Shown piece by piece: positions 56,113 through 64,000 of a stretch of 64,000 nt of DNA. The DNA comes from Metabacillus bambusae. GTDB taxonomy: Bacteria; Bacillota; Bacilli; Bacillales; Bacillaceae. The stretch spans positions 307,720 to 371,719 of the forward strand of contig NZ_JAGDEL010000004.1 in the NCBI RefSeq assembly GCF_017497975.1. Reading direction: 5' to 3'. A program made the position numbers and the translations under genes. The notes beneath the pieces were generated by a model. The model was not told where the DNA came from and searched no databases. It worked only from the letters and a program-made list of their open reading frames with translations. Each line of letters starts with the position of its first letter. The stretch's first letter is position 1.

Positions 56113-56691
56113 TCACCAAGAGAAACGATCCAATTCCCTAATCATCTGTTCATAAATGGCATTCTTCTCTTTTTCATCTTTTGGAATGAGTAGCATGTTT
56201 AATTTTCGTTGCTCTAATTCAATTCGTGATGATATCATTGTTCGAAGCTGTGCTGTACGATAGTATTGGTTTTTAAATGATCCAATAGACATTGCTAGAT
56301 TGATTTGTTTATCATTTGAAAAGGTTACAATCGTATTATCATGTTCTGTTTTTGAACTACCTTTTATAAAATAATGTGAAAGCCATGCACATTGCGGCCT
56401 AGTTGAGGATGTCGTAGGGAAAAAGTAGATCGAATTTGCTGGGTCAATAACAATAGGTGATTTATGGGTAATTCCCATTAGGTTTTTTGTCCCATCCTTT
56501 CTTCCAGAGTAACTACTTCCGAAATATCGACAGCTTTGATCAATCACCTCCATTGGACGCTTTTGGACAACAAACTCTTCCTCATACTCAAGGATTCTAG
56601 TACACATCTTGTTTGAATCAGGTAAAATAGCCATTGTAAAACGATTGATAATGTAATCTTCTACAGTCTTTTTCGTTTCAATCATCATCAT
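56113..56691 (-). CDS. comK: competence transcription factor ComK
   Basis: A 192-residue protein, the exact length class of B. subtilis ComK, with conserved blocks RPMEVIDQSCRYFGSSYSGR, GTKNLMGITHKSPIVIDP and YFFPTTSSTRPQCAWLSH. ComK activates DNA uptake genes. The YhzC-like gene lies close by as in B. subtilis. GAGGTGAATG precedes the start, with several possible ATGs. No frameshift is seen, so competence may be functional. Confidence 0.92.
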   Translation of the reverse strand: MMMIETKKTVEDYIINRFTMAILPDSNKMCTRILEYEEEFVVQKRPMEVIDQSCRYFGSSYSGRKDGTKNLMGITHKSPIVIDPANSIYFFPTTSSTRPQCAWLSHYFIKGSSKTEHDNTIVTFSNDKQINLAMSIGSFKNQYYRTAQLRTMISSRIELEQRKLNMLLIPKDEKEKNAIYEQMIRELDRFSW

Positions 56692-56780
56692 TCACCTCTC
56701 ACTTTAATATTAGGTAATATATCCCATATCAAATCTAGCATGTACAAAAATGAATTTCTATAAATTTACAAAAAACACAC

Positions 56781-56820
56781 AAAAAAAGTGACTTCCTTAA
56801 CATTTCTGTAAAGAAGTCAC
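56781..56820 (-). terminator. terminator of the 39-residue peptide gene
   Basis: GTGACTTCCTT pairs with AAGAAGTCAC around an ~12-base loop, followed on the minus strand by seven T residues. The stem starts at the peptide gene's stop codon. Confidence 0.75.
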
Positions 56821-56936
56821 TCTTCATTCATTTGTTCAGTTATAGTCTCAGACTCTAATTTTTCATTGTAGCTGTCAATTCCAACAAGAGGATTTAAAGC
56901 AGTTGGTGATAGCTCAAGGTCTTTATCTTTATTCAT
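56817..56936 (-). CDS. small acidic peptide of 39 residues, unknown function
   Basis: Encodes MNKDKDLELSPTALNPLVGI and a 19-residue acidic tail ending EQMNEE. An AAAAGGGTG site precedes the ATG and an excellent terminator overlaps the stop, so the unit looks transcribed and translated. It lies between comK and the IDEAL-domain gene. I do not recognise the family. No signal peptide or membrane helix. Confidence 0.55.
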   Translation of the reverse strand: MNKDKDLELSPTALNPLVGIDSYNEKLESETITEQMNEE

Positions 56937-57091
56937 TTAGATCACACCCTTTTGTCATAGCTTATCCAACTTGTTGTATTTCATACTTACTAAAAATATT
57001 CCTGTTAAATTTTTTAAAAATTTTAACTATTCGGTTGATTTTCGGTTGTTAATTCCATACAATATAAAAAAGGCATCAGGGGTGATCTTAA

Positions 57092-57325
57092 ATGAAAAAT
57101 AAAAAGTCGTCTTACACTGAGATCATGAAGTCCCGTAACACAAAAAACGTTCCATCCGAGCATCCTGTATTAGACATGTATATCCAAATGGTTCTTGACG
57201 AGGCGTTGTTTAACAGGAAAAGAGATTTGCTAGAAGAACGTATTAATGATGCACTTGACACAAAGAACAAAACATTATTTATGACATTATCAAAAGAATA
57301 CAAGGTTTTACGTTTGTTAGGATAA
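57092..57325 (+). CDS. yhzC: IDEAL-domain protein, YhzC homologue
   Basis: A 77-residue protein. The C-terminal half (LDEALFNRKRDLLEERINDALD, residues ~30-57) is an IDEAL domain, found in small Bacillus regulators. The start MKNKKSSYTEIMKSR is basic. The ATG follows AGGGGTGAT. YhzC lies near comK in B. subtilis, matching this place. Function not established. Confidence 0.8.
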   Translation: MKNKKSSYTEIMKSRNTKNVPSEHPVLDMYIQMVLDEALFNRKRDLLEERINDALDTKNKTLFMTLSKEYKVLRLLG

Positions 57326-57352
57326 AGACTGCCAATTGGCGGTCTTTATTTT
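57324..57352 (+). terminator. intrinsic terminator of the IDEAL-domain gene
   Basis: AAAGACTGCC pairs with GGCGGTCTTT around a 4-base loop, then TATTTTTT; the stem overlaps the stop codon. Confidence 0.85.
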
Positions 57353-57454
57353 TTCATTTATTTAACTCTTTTCTTAAACATTAAAGCTACTTGCCTTTCG
57401 TTAACAAACGTGCAGAATTTTTCTACTTATAAATATTGAACAATTAAAATATTA

Positions 57455-57479
57455 GTTTATAGATCTGCACTTCGGGTAC
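57455..57479 (+). promoter_or_regulatory. sigma-B-type promoter of the YflT-type gene
   Basis: GTTTAT, 13 bases, GGGTAC matches the sigma-B consensus, about 50 bases before the GTG start. The downstream gene is of a general-stress family. Confidence 0.6.
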
Positions 57480-57527
57480 TTAGATAATAGAAACATCAAT
57501 ACGAATGAGATGAGGAGGAGTTAAAAA

Positions 57528-58136
57528 GTGGACAACCATAAGAAAAAGATTGTAGGTATTTATGATACAGAACAGAAAGCTATTTTAGCTGTAGAGGATC
57601 TTAAAAATCAAGGATATAACACCGATGACATCTCCGTCATCAGTAGAAATCGTGAAGATGTAGATTTTATCACAGAAGAAACCGGTACAAAAGCCGGCAA
57701 AGGGGCTGCTACAGGCGCTGCAGCTGGTGGTACACTCGGTGGGGTAACTGGATTATTAGCTGGAGTAGGGGCATTAGCTATCCCTGGCATTGGACCGATT
57801 ATAGCAGCAGGACCCATTGTAGCTACCTTGACTGGTGCTGCAGCAGGTGCTGGAGTAGGTGGATTATCAGGAGCACTCATAGGAATGGGCATTCCAGAAG
57901 ATGAAGCAATGAAATACGATGAATCCGTTAGAGACGGTAAAATCTTAGTTCTTGTTGATAAGAAAGATGACTTCATTGAAAGAGAGCAAAACATTCCTCC
58001 AGAGATGGATACAACACCAATTGAAGGTAGTAGCATACGTGAAAATGACTACAATAATTATAAGGATCGAGATCCTTCTTTAACCAATAACAATCATAAA
58101 GTGAATACCGGGACCAATGCTAACAGGAACTGGTGA
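57528..58136 (+). CDS. general stress protein, YflT (GSP17M) domain with glycine-zipper segment
   Basis: A 202-residue protein. The N-terminal YflT-type domain (KIVGIYDTEQKAILAVEDLKNQGY) is followed by a Gly/Ala-rich segment (~62-125) able to insert in membrane like glycine-zipper proteins, then a hydrophilic Asn/Asp-rich tail. The GTG start is 8 bases after GAGGAGGAG. Homologues are sigma-B-controlled stress proteins of unknown mechanism. Confidence 0.85.
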   Translation: MDNHKKKIVGIYDTEQKAILAVEDLKNQGYNTDDISVISRNREDVDFITEETGTKAGKGAATGAAAGGTLGGVTGLLAGVGALAIPGIGPIIAAGPIVATLTGAAAGAGVGGLSGALIGMGIPEDEAMKYDESVRDGKILVLVDKKDDFIEREQNIPPEMDTTPIEGSSIRENDYNNYKDRDPSLTNNNHKVNTGTNANRNW

Positions 58137-58278
58137 TTAGCACCGACAAAATTGGTCATATTTTTGGCATGTAGATTGTAAAGGCAGCTTAATTTATTAT
58201 ATGACATGAGTCCTTAATTTTTAGGGACTCATGCTACATATTAATAATTACTTCGAAGTTAATATATCCAAAATAAAC

Positions 58279-58318
58279 AAATAGAAGCTTGGATTGCAGT
58301 CTATCCAAGCTTCTATTT
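58279..58318 (-). terminator. intrinsic terminator of aceBA
   Basis: A perfect 15-bp stem AAATAGAAGCTTGGA with its complement and a 10-base loop, T-rich beyond, 12 bases after aceA. It could also end the stress gene transcript; a further hairpin without T run lies at 58205-58233. Confidence 0.8.
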
Positions 58319-58329
58319 GTTGAATACTA

Positions 58330-59610
58330 TTAAGCCCCGGTGAATTGCTCCGCCTCAGTAGACCCTTTCAAAGCAGTAGTCGAGGATGTTCCCCCAGAGA
58401 TTGTTTGCGCCACTTCATCAAAATACCCGGTACCAACCTCACGTTGATGTCTAGTTGCCGTGTATCCATTAACCTCACTTGCAAATTCGCGTTGTTGCAG
58501 CTCAGAATAGGCTGCCATACCATGGTCGCGGTAACCACGTGCAAGCTCAAACATACTGTGATTAAGTGCATGAAATCCAGCAAGTGTAACAAATTGGAAC
58601 TTATAGCCCATTTTAGCAATTTCCTTTTGGAACTTAGCAATTGTTTTATCGTCTAGTTTCTTCTTCCAGTTAAATGATGGTGAGCAGTTATAGGCTAATA
58701 ATTTTCCAGGGAATCTTTCATGAATTGCATCTGCAAATTTTTGCGCTTGCTCAAGATTTGGTTCTGATGTTTCACACCAAATTAAATCAGCATATGGTGC
58801 ATAGGATAGTCCTCTACTAATCGCTTGGTCAATGCCTGCTTTTGTACGGAAGAATCCTTCTACTGTTCGTTCACCTGTTAAAAATTCATGATCAGCAGGA
58901 TCAACATCACTTGTAATCAAATCAGCTGCATCAGCATCTGTACGCGCAATAATGATCGTTGGTGTTCCCATTACATCTGCTGCTAAACGTGCTGAGATAA
59001 GATTTTTTACAGCTGTTTGTGTTGGTAATAAAACCTTCCCACCTAGGTGGCCACATTTTTTCTCAGAGGATAATTGATCCTCAAAATGAACTCCCGACGC
59101 TCCTGATTCAATCATTGATTTCATAAGTTCGAATACATTTAACTGCCCACCAAAGCCTGCTTCTGCATCTGCAATAATCGGTGCAAACCAATCAATATTC
59201 CCCTCACCTTCGAGATGTTGAATTTGATCTGCTCGTTGAAGCGCTTGATTAATTCGTTTAACAACATTTGGAACACTGTTTGCAGGGTATAAGCTTTGGT
59301 CAGGGTACATATTGCCTGAAAGGTTTGCATCTGCAGCCACCTGCCAACCACTTAAGTAAATGGCCTTTAAGCCAGCTTTAATTTGTTGCACAGCTTGATT
59401 TCCTGTTAACGCACCTAGTGCATGGATGTAATCCTCTGTTTGAAGACTGTTCCAAAGCTTTTCAGCCCCTCTTCGTGCTAACGTATATTCGATATCGATC
59501 GAACCCCTTAATCGAATTACCTCTTCTGCACGATATGGACGAGTAATCCCTTCCCAACGCTTATCTAGCTCCCAGCTTTCCTGTAATGCTTTAATTCTTT
59601 GACCGTTCAT
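58330..59610 (-). CDS. aceA: isocitrate lyase
   Basis: A ~426-residue enzyme that splits isocitrate into succinate and glyoxylate. The active-site loop [11 protein letters not shown] is intact, as are the metal-binding ADAEAGFGG and the C-terminal [12 protein letters not shown]. The ATG at 59610 follows GGGGGAATGG; an ATG at 59625 lies inside that site. Together with aceB it forms the glyoxylate shunt, allowing growth on acetate or fatty acids; B. subtilis 168 lacks it. Confidence 0.95.
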   Translation of the reverse strand: MNGQRIKALQESWELDKRWEGITRPYRAEEVIRLRGSIDIEYTLARRGAEKLWNSLQTEDYIHALGALTGNQAVQQIKAGLKAIYLSGWQVAADANLSGNMYPDQSLYPANSVPNVVKRINQALQRADQIQHLEGEGNIDWFAPIIADAEAGFGGQLNVFELMKSMIESGASGVHFEDQLSSEKKCGHLGGKVLLPTQTAVKNLISARLAADVMGTPTIIIARTDADAADLITSDVDPADHEFLTGERTVEGFFRTKAGIDQAISRGLSYAPYADLIWCETSEPNLEQAQKFADAIHERFPGKLLAYNCSPSFNWKKKLDDKTIAKFQKEIAKMGYKFQFVTLAGFHALNHSMFELARGYRDHGMAAYSELQQREFASEVNGYTATRHQREVGTGYFDEVAQTISGGTSSTTALKGSTEAEQFTGA

Positions 59611-59720
59611 TTCCCATTCCCCCATGTTTACAATTTTTTAATATACTTTATCAATGTGAAAAGTCGGATATTAGAATTGATCGAACCTAAGAAAAACCAC
59701 TCCCATTATTCCCAAAATAG

Positions 59721-61310
59721 TTAAAGCTTTTCATAGCTAGGAATTGTTAAGAAATCAATAAATTCATCACGCTTTACTAACTCATCAAATACATCAATTG
59801 CCTTTTCAAAATTCCCCTTATGAAAGGCTACTTCACCAATTGCTTCACGAATATTTCTAACCTCTTCCTCTCTCATTTGGTCATAAAGTCCAAATGTGAG
59901 CTTGCGACCATCCTCCAGTATGCCACGCGGATGGCGAATCCATTGCCATATCTGTGCTCTTGATATTTCCGCTGTTGCAGCATCCTCCATTAAGTTATGG
60001 ATTGGTGCAGCACCCCGGCCACTTAGCCATGATGCAAGATACCGGATGCCAACATCGATATTTGTTCTTACTCCTGCCTCTGTAATTGTCCCGTCTGGTA
60101 CTTCTAATAAATCTTCAGCTGTAACTTCAACATCTTCCCGTTTGCGATAAAGTTGATTCGGTGTTTTCATATGCTCATCAAATACATCCATTGCCACCTG
60201 TATAAGTGCGGGATGTGCAACCCATGTACCGTCATGACCATCTGTTGCTTCTCTTTCTTTATCAGCACGCACCTTCTCATATGCTCGTTCATTTGCTTCA
60301 AGATTGTTTTTGACAGGAATTTGCGCAGCCATTCCTCCCATTGCATGAGCATTTCGCTTGTGACAAGTTTTGATTGCAAGCAATGAATAGGACCTCATAA
60401 ACCCAACAGTCATCGTAACCTGTGCTCGATCAGGTAGAATGACAGATTCACAGTTTCTAAGCTTCTTTAAATAACTGAAAATATAATCCCAACGCCCACA
60501 GTTTAAGCCTGCAGAATGCTCTTTTAGTTCATATAAAATTTCATCCATTTCAAATGCCGCCATTATTGTTTCAATTAGAACAGTTGCTTTAACCGTACCT
60601 TGTGGAATGTTTAATTCGTCTTGTGCAAAGCAAAATACCTCATTCCAAAGCCTTGCTTCAAGATGACTTTCCATCTTAGGTAAATAAAAGTAAGGTCCGC
60701 TTCCTCGTTTAATTAGCTCCTTGGCATTGTGAAAAAAGAATAATCCAAAGTCTACTAAACTGGCAGACAACCTTTGTCCATCTAGCTCAATATGTTTTTC
60801 TTCAAGATGCCAGCCTCTTGGTCTTACCTTTAAGGTAGCAATTTCTTCATTTAGCCGATACGCTTTACCACTTTCATTTTGATAGGAAATCGTTCTATGA
60901 ACAGCATCTCGTAGGTTAACTTGACCATTCATTATGTTGTACCAGCTTGGTGATGTCGCATCCTCGAAATCAGCCATGAATACTTTTGCGCCTGAGTTTA
61001 GTGCATTGATTACCATTTTTCGATCAACTGGGCCAGTGATTTCAACACGACGATCTTGAAGATCTTCAGGAATTGGCGCTACTGTCCAATCTCCATTACG
61101 TATGTGTTCTGTTTCAGGTAAAAAACCAGGTAACTTACCTGAATCGATCTCCTGCTGTCTTTCCAGCCTTTTCTGCAACAATTCTTGCCTACGGGTGCCA
61201 AAATTTCTTTCAAGCTTTTCAATAAATCGCAACGCTTCTGGTGTTAACACTTGCTGAAATTCTTGATTCATTTCCCCAACAATTTTACAACCTGTCATTT
61301 GTGTTGCCAT
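59721..61310 (-). CDS. aceB: malate synthase A
   Basis: A 529-residue malate synthase A that joins glyoxylate and acetyl-CoA. The catalytic regions [11 protein letters not shown] (Arg), [13 protein letters not shown] and [13 protein letters not shown] are present, and [12 protein letters not shown] holds acidic metal-site residues. It is upstream of aceA with a 110-base gap, transcribed together most likely. GAGGTG precedes the ATG. Confidence 0.95.
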   Translation of the reverse strand: MATQMTGCKIVGEMNQEFQQVLTPEALRFIEKLERNFGTRRQELLQKRLERQQEIDSGKLPGFLPETEHIRNGDWTVAPIPEDLQDRRVEITGPVDRKMVINALNSGAKVFMADFEDATSPSWYNIMNGQVNLRDAVHRTISYQNESGKAYRLNEEIATLKVRPRGWHLEEKHIELDGQRLSASLVDFGLFFFHNAKELIKRGSGPYFYLPKMESHLEARLWNEVFCFAQDELNIPQGTVKATVLIETIMAAFEMDEILYELKEHSAGLNCGRWDYIFSYLKKLRNCESVILPDRAQVTMTVGFMRSYSLLAIKTCHKRNAHAMGGMAAQIPVKNNLEANERAYEKVRADKEREATDGHDGTWVAHPALIQVAMDVFDEHMKTPNQLYRKREDVEVTAEDLLEVPDGTITEAGVRTNIDVGIRYLASWLSGRGAAPIHNLMEDAATAEISRAQIWQWIRHPRGILEDGRKLTFGLYDQMREEEVRNIREAIGEVAFHKGNFEKAIDVFDELVKRDEFIDFLTIPSYEKL

Positions 61311-61335
61311 GTTTGAAAGAACACCTCACATTTTA

Positions 61336-61359
61336 TTGTTATAATACAGTTTGTTATAA
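61336..61359. promoter_or_regulatory. direct repeats upstream of aceB
   Basis: Two TTGTTATAA copies begin 15 bases apart, just upstream of aceB and downstream of a possible minus-strand promoter (TTGTTC, 17 bases, TTATAT). They could be a tandem regulator site. No regulator is identified and support is weak. Confidence 0.3.
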
Positions 61360-61584
61360 CTAAAACTAATATATAACAGATCGATAAAAAATGGAACAAT
61401 TTTCTTTGAAAAATTTCTAAAAAAGTTTTGACAAGCTTTTTACAATGGTTGTAGACAGCCCCTATGAGTCATAAGCAAACATACTATAAAAATCAAAAAT
61501 TATAGATTTTCCTAATAAAAGGGGTTACCTTAGCTTCGCAACTTCTGTTACTATTAACTCATAATTTTATAGGAGGAAAGCATT

Positions 61585-62037
61585 ATGAACATTTATGGTT
61601 TTATTGTACTAATACATATCATTTCAGCAGTATGTGGACTAGGCGCAGCATTTGCATTGCCAGTCTTAATGAAAAAGCCTGAAACAGTAACCCAAGCAAA
61701 ATTCGCTTTCACAGTAAACTCGGGAATCGAAAAGATCGTAAAGGTTGGCAGTATTACTCTTTTAGTTACAGGTCTAATTTTGGGCGCACTGAACCCAAGT
61801 CTATTTACCCAAGTATGGTATATTGTTTCCATTGTTATATTCTTAATGGTTCAACCTGTAGTTGCTATCATTCTTCCAAAGAAACTCGCTGAACTAGAGA
61901 AAGTATTAAATAGTCTTAATGGAGAGCAATTGCCAGATTCATATTTTCAGATTAGTAAGCAAATGGCTCCTTACAATGGTTTTACTCATTTAGCTGCTAT
62001 CGTCTTGATCATATTAATGGTGCTAAAGCCTTTTTGA
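61585..62037 (+). CDS. DUF2269-family integral membrane protein
   Basis: A 150-residue protein with four membrane helices and a His-containing first helix (FIVLIHIISAVCGLGAAF), the DUF2269 pattern. AGGAGG precedes the ATG. Single-gene transcript ended by a strong terminator. Function unknown. Confidence 0.75.
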   Translation: MNIYGFIVLIHIISAVCGLGAAFALPVLMKKPETVTQAKFAFTVNSGIEKIVKVGSITLLVTGLILGALNPSLFTQVWYIVSIVIFLMVQPVVAIILPKKLAELEKVLNSLNGEQLPDSYFQISKQMAPYNGFTHLAAIVLIILMVLKPF

Positions 62038-62040
62038 TCC

Positions 62041-62089
62041 AGAACAAAAGTGCAAGCTCCTTGAACAGCCTCGGGCAAATAAGACGCAA
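62041..62089. repeat. interspersed structured repeat, copy 7 (left arm only)
   Basis: GAACAAAAGTGCAAGCTCC then TTGAACAGCCTCGGGCAAAT and AAGACGCAAA match the left part of copies 2 and 6. It stops at the terminator that follows. Confidence 0.7.
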
Positions 62090-62124
62090 AAAGGACCCTG
62101 CGAATTCAATGCAGGGTCCTTTTT
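62088..62124 (+). terminator. intrinsic terminator of the DUF2269 gene
   Basis: A perfect 14-bp stem AAAAAGGACCCTGC with its complement, a 9-base loop and a T run. Confidence 0.85.
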
Positions 62125-62202
62125 AAAACATGAATACTAATAATGTGATGACTTGAGATAAAAATATTTACTTGCAGTTCCTCACGTATCTTACTAAAAC
62201 GT

Positions 62203-63474
62203 TTATTCACTACCCGATTCTTTTTCCCCATGCTCCTCCAAGTAAAGAATTCGCTCAAACATTGTAGGATGAGTATAGCGGAATATCTTTACTAAAGCAG
62301 GTGGATTTACCTCACTTAACCCAGCTTTTGATAACTCTTGGAACGAGCTTATTGCCGCATCATGGTTATTTGTCATTTCTATTGCATACATATCAGCAGA
62401 CTTTTCCTGATAGCGTGCAACAGTATTTGCTAATGGACTAGAAGCAAATGTCAGCACCCCTAGCAGGATTAAAAATAACGGAAATGCAGTTAACTCTCTA
62501 ATTGAATTAATTTTCAGCAAAGACCCATAATGCTTAATCATGAATTTCATTAAAAGATGAATGATGAATAATCCAAATAGGCTTAAGAATAAATAGCCTG
62601 CGATCCCGACATAAATATGATTCATCACGTAATGTCCCATTTCATGGGCCATGATAAACAAAATTTCATCTTCACTCAGTCTATTTAACGTAGTATCCCA
62701 AAGAACAATTCTAGAATTTGATCCTATTCCGGTTACATATGCATTTAGTGCATTTGTCTTTTCAGACATATTCACTTCATATACGTGTTCAGCAGGTATA
62801 TCTGCCTCATTAGCGATTGCTAAAATTTTTTCTTCCAATTCCTTGTTTTGTAAAGGATAAAAATCATTATATAAAGGGTCAATCAAAACAGGTTGAACAA
62901 ACATTAAAAACATTGAAAATGGGATCGACAGTAACCATGCGTACAGCCACCATCTTTTTTCAAACCTTTTAATCAGCCAAAACAGGACAATGACTATTAC
63001 TGTCATTAAAGCATAATTCACCCAAAAATCAATTATTTGATCTTTCATCCATGCAGAAAATGTTTGTGTTGTGATGTTATACGTTTTCGAAATTCGAAAA
63101 CCTAGCCACTCTACTGGAAAAGATAGGACAGATACAAATACCGATAGCCAAAAAAAGTAGACAGCTGATTGTAAGCTAAAAAACCTTGACGTCACATTAG
63201 ACCATTCTTGCATTTTTCGTGAAATCCCTGTGATAAGAATGACAAATAGTAAAAACCATTCAAACGGTACTGTCACAAAATAAAGGAAATTTTTTATTGT
63301 TGAATATTCCTGTGATAACAGCAACTCCCTACCCGACATAAAAGTGGATGGATCTGCAGATGAGCCCTCATATGGAGCAGGAACACCTGTCCCAGAAAAA
63401 AAGAATAAATACCAATAGACAAATAAACCATATAGAAAATATAGAAAAATCGATCCTGTTAACCATTTCCTCAA
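62203..63474 (-). CDS. yhfN: M48-family membrane metalloprotease, YhfN-like
   Basis: A 423-residue Ste24-type (CAAX prenyl protease 1-like) metalloprotease. The zinc site MAHEMGHYVMNH (HExxH) is near residue 280, and a third ligand Glu is in ARYQEKSADMYAIE. About seven membrane helices flank it. Matches B. subtilis YhfN by family and general location. Substrates unknown. Confidence 0.85.
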   Translation of the reverse strand: MRKWLTGSIFLYFLYGLFVYWYLFFFSGTGVPAPYEGSSADPSTFMSGRELLLSQEYSTIKNFLYFVTVPFEWFLLFVILITGISRKMQEWSNVTSRFFSLQSAVYFFWLSVFVSVLSFPVEWLGFRISKTYNITTQTFSAWMKDQIIDFWVNYALMTVIVIVLFWLIKRFEKRWWLYAWLLSIPFSMFLMFVQPVLIDPLYNDFYPLQNKELEEKILAIANEADIPAEHVYEVNMSEKTNALNAYVTGIGSNSRIVLWDTTLNRLSEDEILFIMAHEMGHYVMNHIYVGIAGYLFLSLFGLFIIHLLMKFMIKHYGSLLKINSIRELTAFPLFLILLGVLTFASSPLANTVARYQEKSADMYAIEMTNNHDAAISSFQELSKAGLSEVNPPALVKIFRYTHPTMFERILYLEEHGEKESGSE

Positions 63475-63599
63475 CTAGCCATCCCTCCTTGAACAAGCTC
63501 TTACTTCTAGTGTAGTTTCAAGCCCTTTTAAATAGAACTTGAAAAGGAAAGGCTTTTCATAACACCATTAAATAGACTCACACTGTTTAATTCTATCAT

Positions 63600-63770
63600 C
63601 TACAACATACTATATAAAACAAGCGTACCAATTGCTCCCATTACAACGACAATATCATTTGCTCCAGTAAATGCAATTAAGATTGCGGCGATAACTCCGA
63701 TTATGTTGTAAATATGATTTCAATAACACCAGTTCCAACAGCTATTAAGCTTAATGAAATATATTGAGCA
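63600..63770 (-). pseudogene. remnant of a membrane-protein gene
   Basis: The minus strand encodes GVIAAILIAFTGANDIVVV then MGAIGTLVLYSML and a stop; an upstream hydrophobic piece (ISLSLIAVGTGVIEIIF) is in another frame. No start codon or ribosome site is visible. It looks like the decayed 3' end of a transporter-like gene; family not identified. Confidence 0.4.
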
Positions 63771-63863
63771 TATTATGTATAGCTTATACGTTTAAAAGTC
63801 TTTCAATTAAAAAAGCTAGAGGAATTTGAACTGACCCATCTAAATGAGACTTAGAAAAAACAC

Positions 63864-64000
63864 CTAAGCTACTTGTTCTCCAAACTCTATTGGAGACTGG
63901 TAGTTTAATTTTGCCTGAATTCGTATTTGATTATAATAATACATGTATTGATTTACGATTTGCACTACTTTAGAATTAGATATAGATGCTCTTCTTAGAG
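63864..64000 (-). mobile_element. IS3-family transposase, C-terminal end, runs off the window
   Basis: The minus-strand frame reads LRRASISNSKVVQIVNQYMYY then YNQIRIQAKLNYQSPIEFGEQVA and stop, the usual end of an IS3/IS150-type OrfB integrase (YYNxxRIQ.KL...SPxEF). The element's end probably lies in 63825-63850, where TTTGAACTGACCCATCTAAA resembles IS3-type termini. The gene's start is beyond the window. Confidence 0.75.

Noticed and set aside
57608..58036. A 142-codon minus-strand frame with many Pro, Ala and Ser residues
   Set aside because: Mirror of the Gly/Ala-rich stretch in the stress protein gene, which has the promoter and ribosome site.

Overview
The window is low-GC Firmicute chromosome, most likely a Bacillaceae species in the Bacillus/Metabacillus range. 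The evidence is strong AGGAGG-type ribosome sites with TTG and GTG starts, a gerPA-F spore operon, a Spo0E-like phosphatase, ComK and addBA/sbcDC. The backbone follows, from memory of the Bacillus subtilis map, the yhj-addBA-sbcDC-yisB-gerP-yisI-yisK-yisL-yisN-asnO order, here inverted. No rRNA, tRNA, CRISPR array or prophage was seen.

Layout. 1-7 kb: the 3' part of metH, an azoreductase with a MarR regulator and paired palindromic operators, a sigma-B-type stress SDR, and a TetR/NAD-epimerase pair sharing an operator. 7-19.7 kb: two divergent GH13 genes (one degenerate and membrane-anchored, one an intact neopullulanase) with an AraC regulator, a MATE pump, asnO, yisN, a GGDEF/EAL protein, yisL and a CPBP protease. 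20-31.2 kb: a ten-gene, tightly spaced minus-strand operon that looks like a secondary-metabolite cluster. 32-37.5 kb: yisK with a TatD-like partner, a Spo0E-like gene, gerPA-F and an HNH gene. 37.5-49.6 kb: sbcC, sbcD, addA, addB. 49.8-58 kb: thiolase, signal peptidase, TVP38-type protein, YhjD-like, an amino-acid (probably cystine) ABC transporter, comK, an IDEAL-domain protein and a YflT-type stress protein. 58-64 kb: isocitrate lyase and malate synthase (glyoxylate shunt), a DUF2269 protein, an M48 protease, and an IS3-type transposase end at the right edge.

The most interesting object is the 20-31 kb operon. It pairs a DhnA-type aldolase with a type II dehydroquinate-synthase-like enzyme. 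In Streptomyces this pair (GriI/GriH) builds 3-amino-4-hydroxybenzoate from aspartate semialdehyde and dihydroxyacetone phosphate. Beside them are a DUF98 chorismate-lyase-like gene (a possible 4-hydroxybenzoate source), three adenylate-forming ligases, an amidohydrolase-2 protein of the superfamily that closes benzoxazole rings in nataxazole-type pathways, a racemase-TPR fusion and an ABC-2 exporter. My inference is an aryl-benzoxazole or related aryl amide/ester made from two benzoate units and exported. The cluster sits between yisK and yisL, which I recall as adjacent in B. subtilis. Its promoter abuts a 32-bp near-perfect palindrome and is followed by a possible 9-codon leader ORF.

A second observation is a family of about 165-bp intergenic repeats (seven full or partial copies). 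The internal stem changes by compensatory substitutions between copies while the loop is constant. A different GC-rich MITE-like element lies upstream of asnO.
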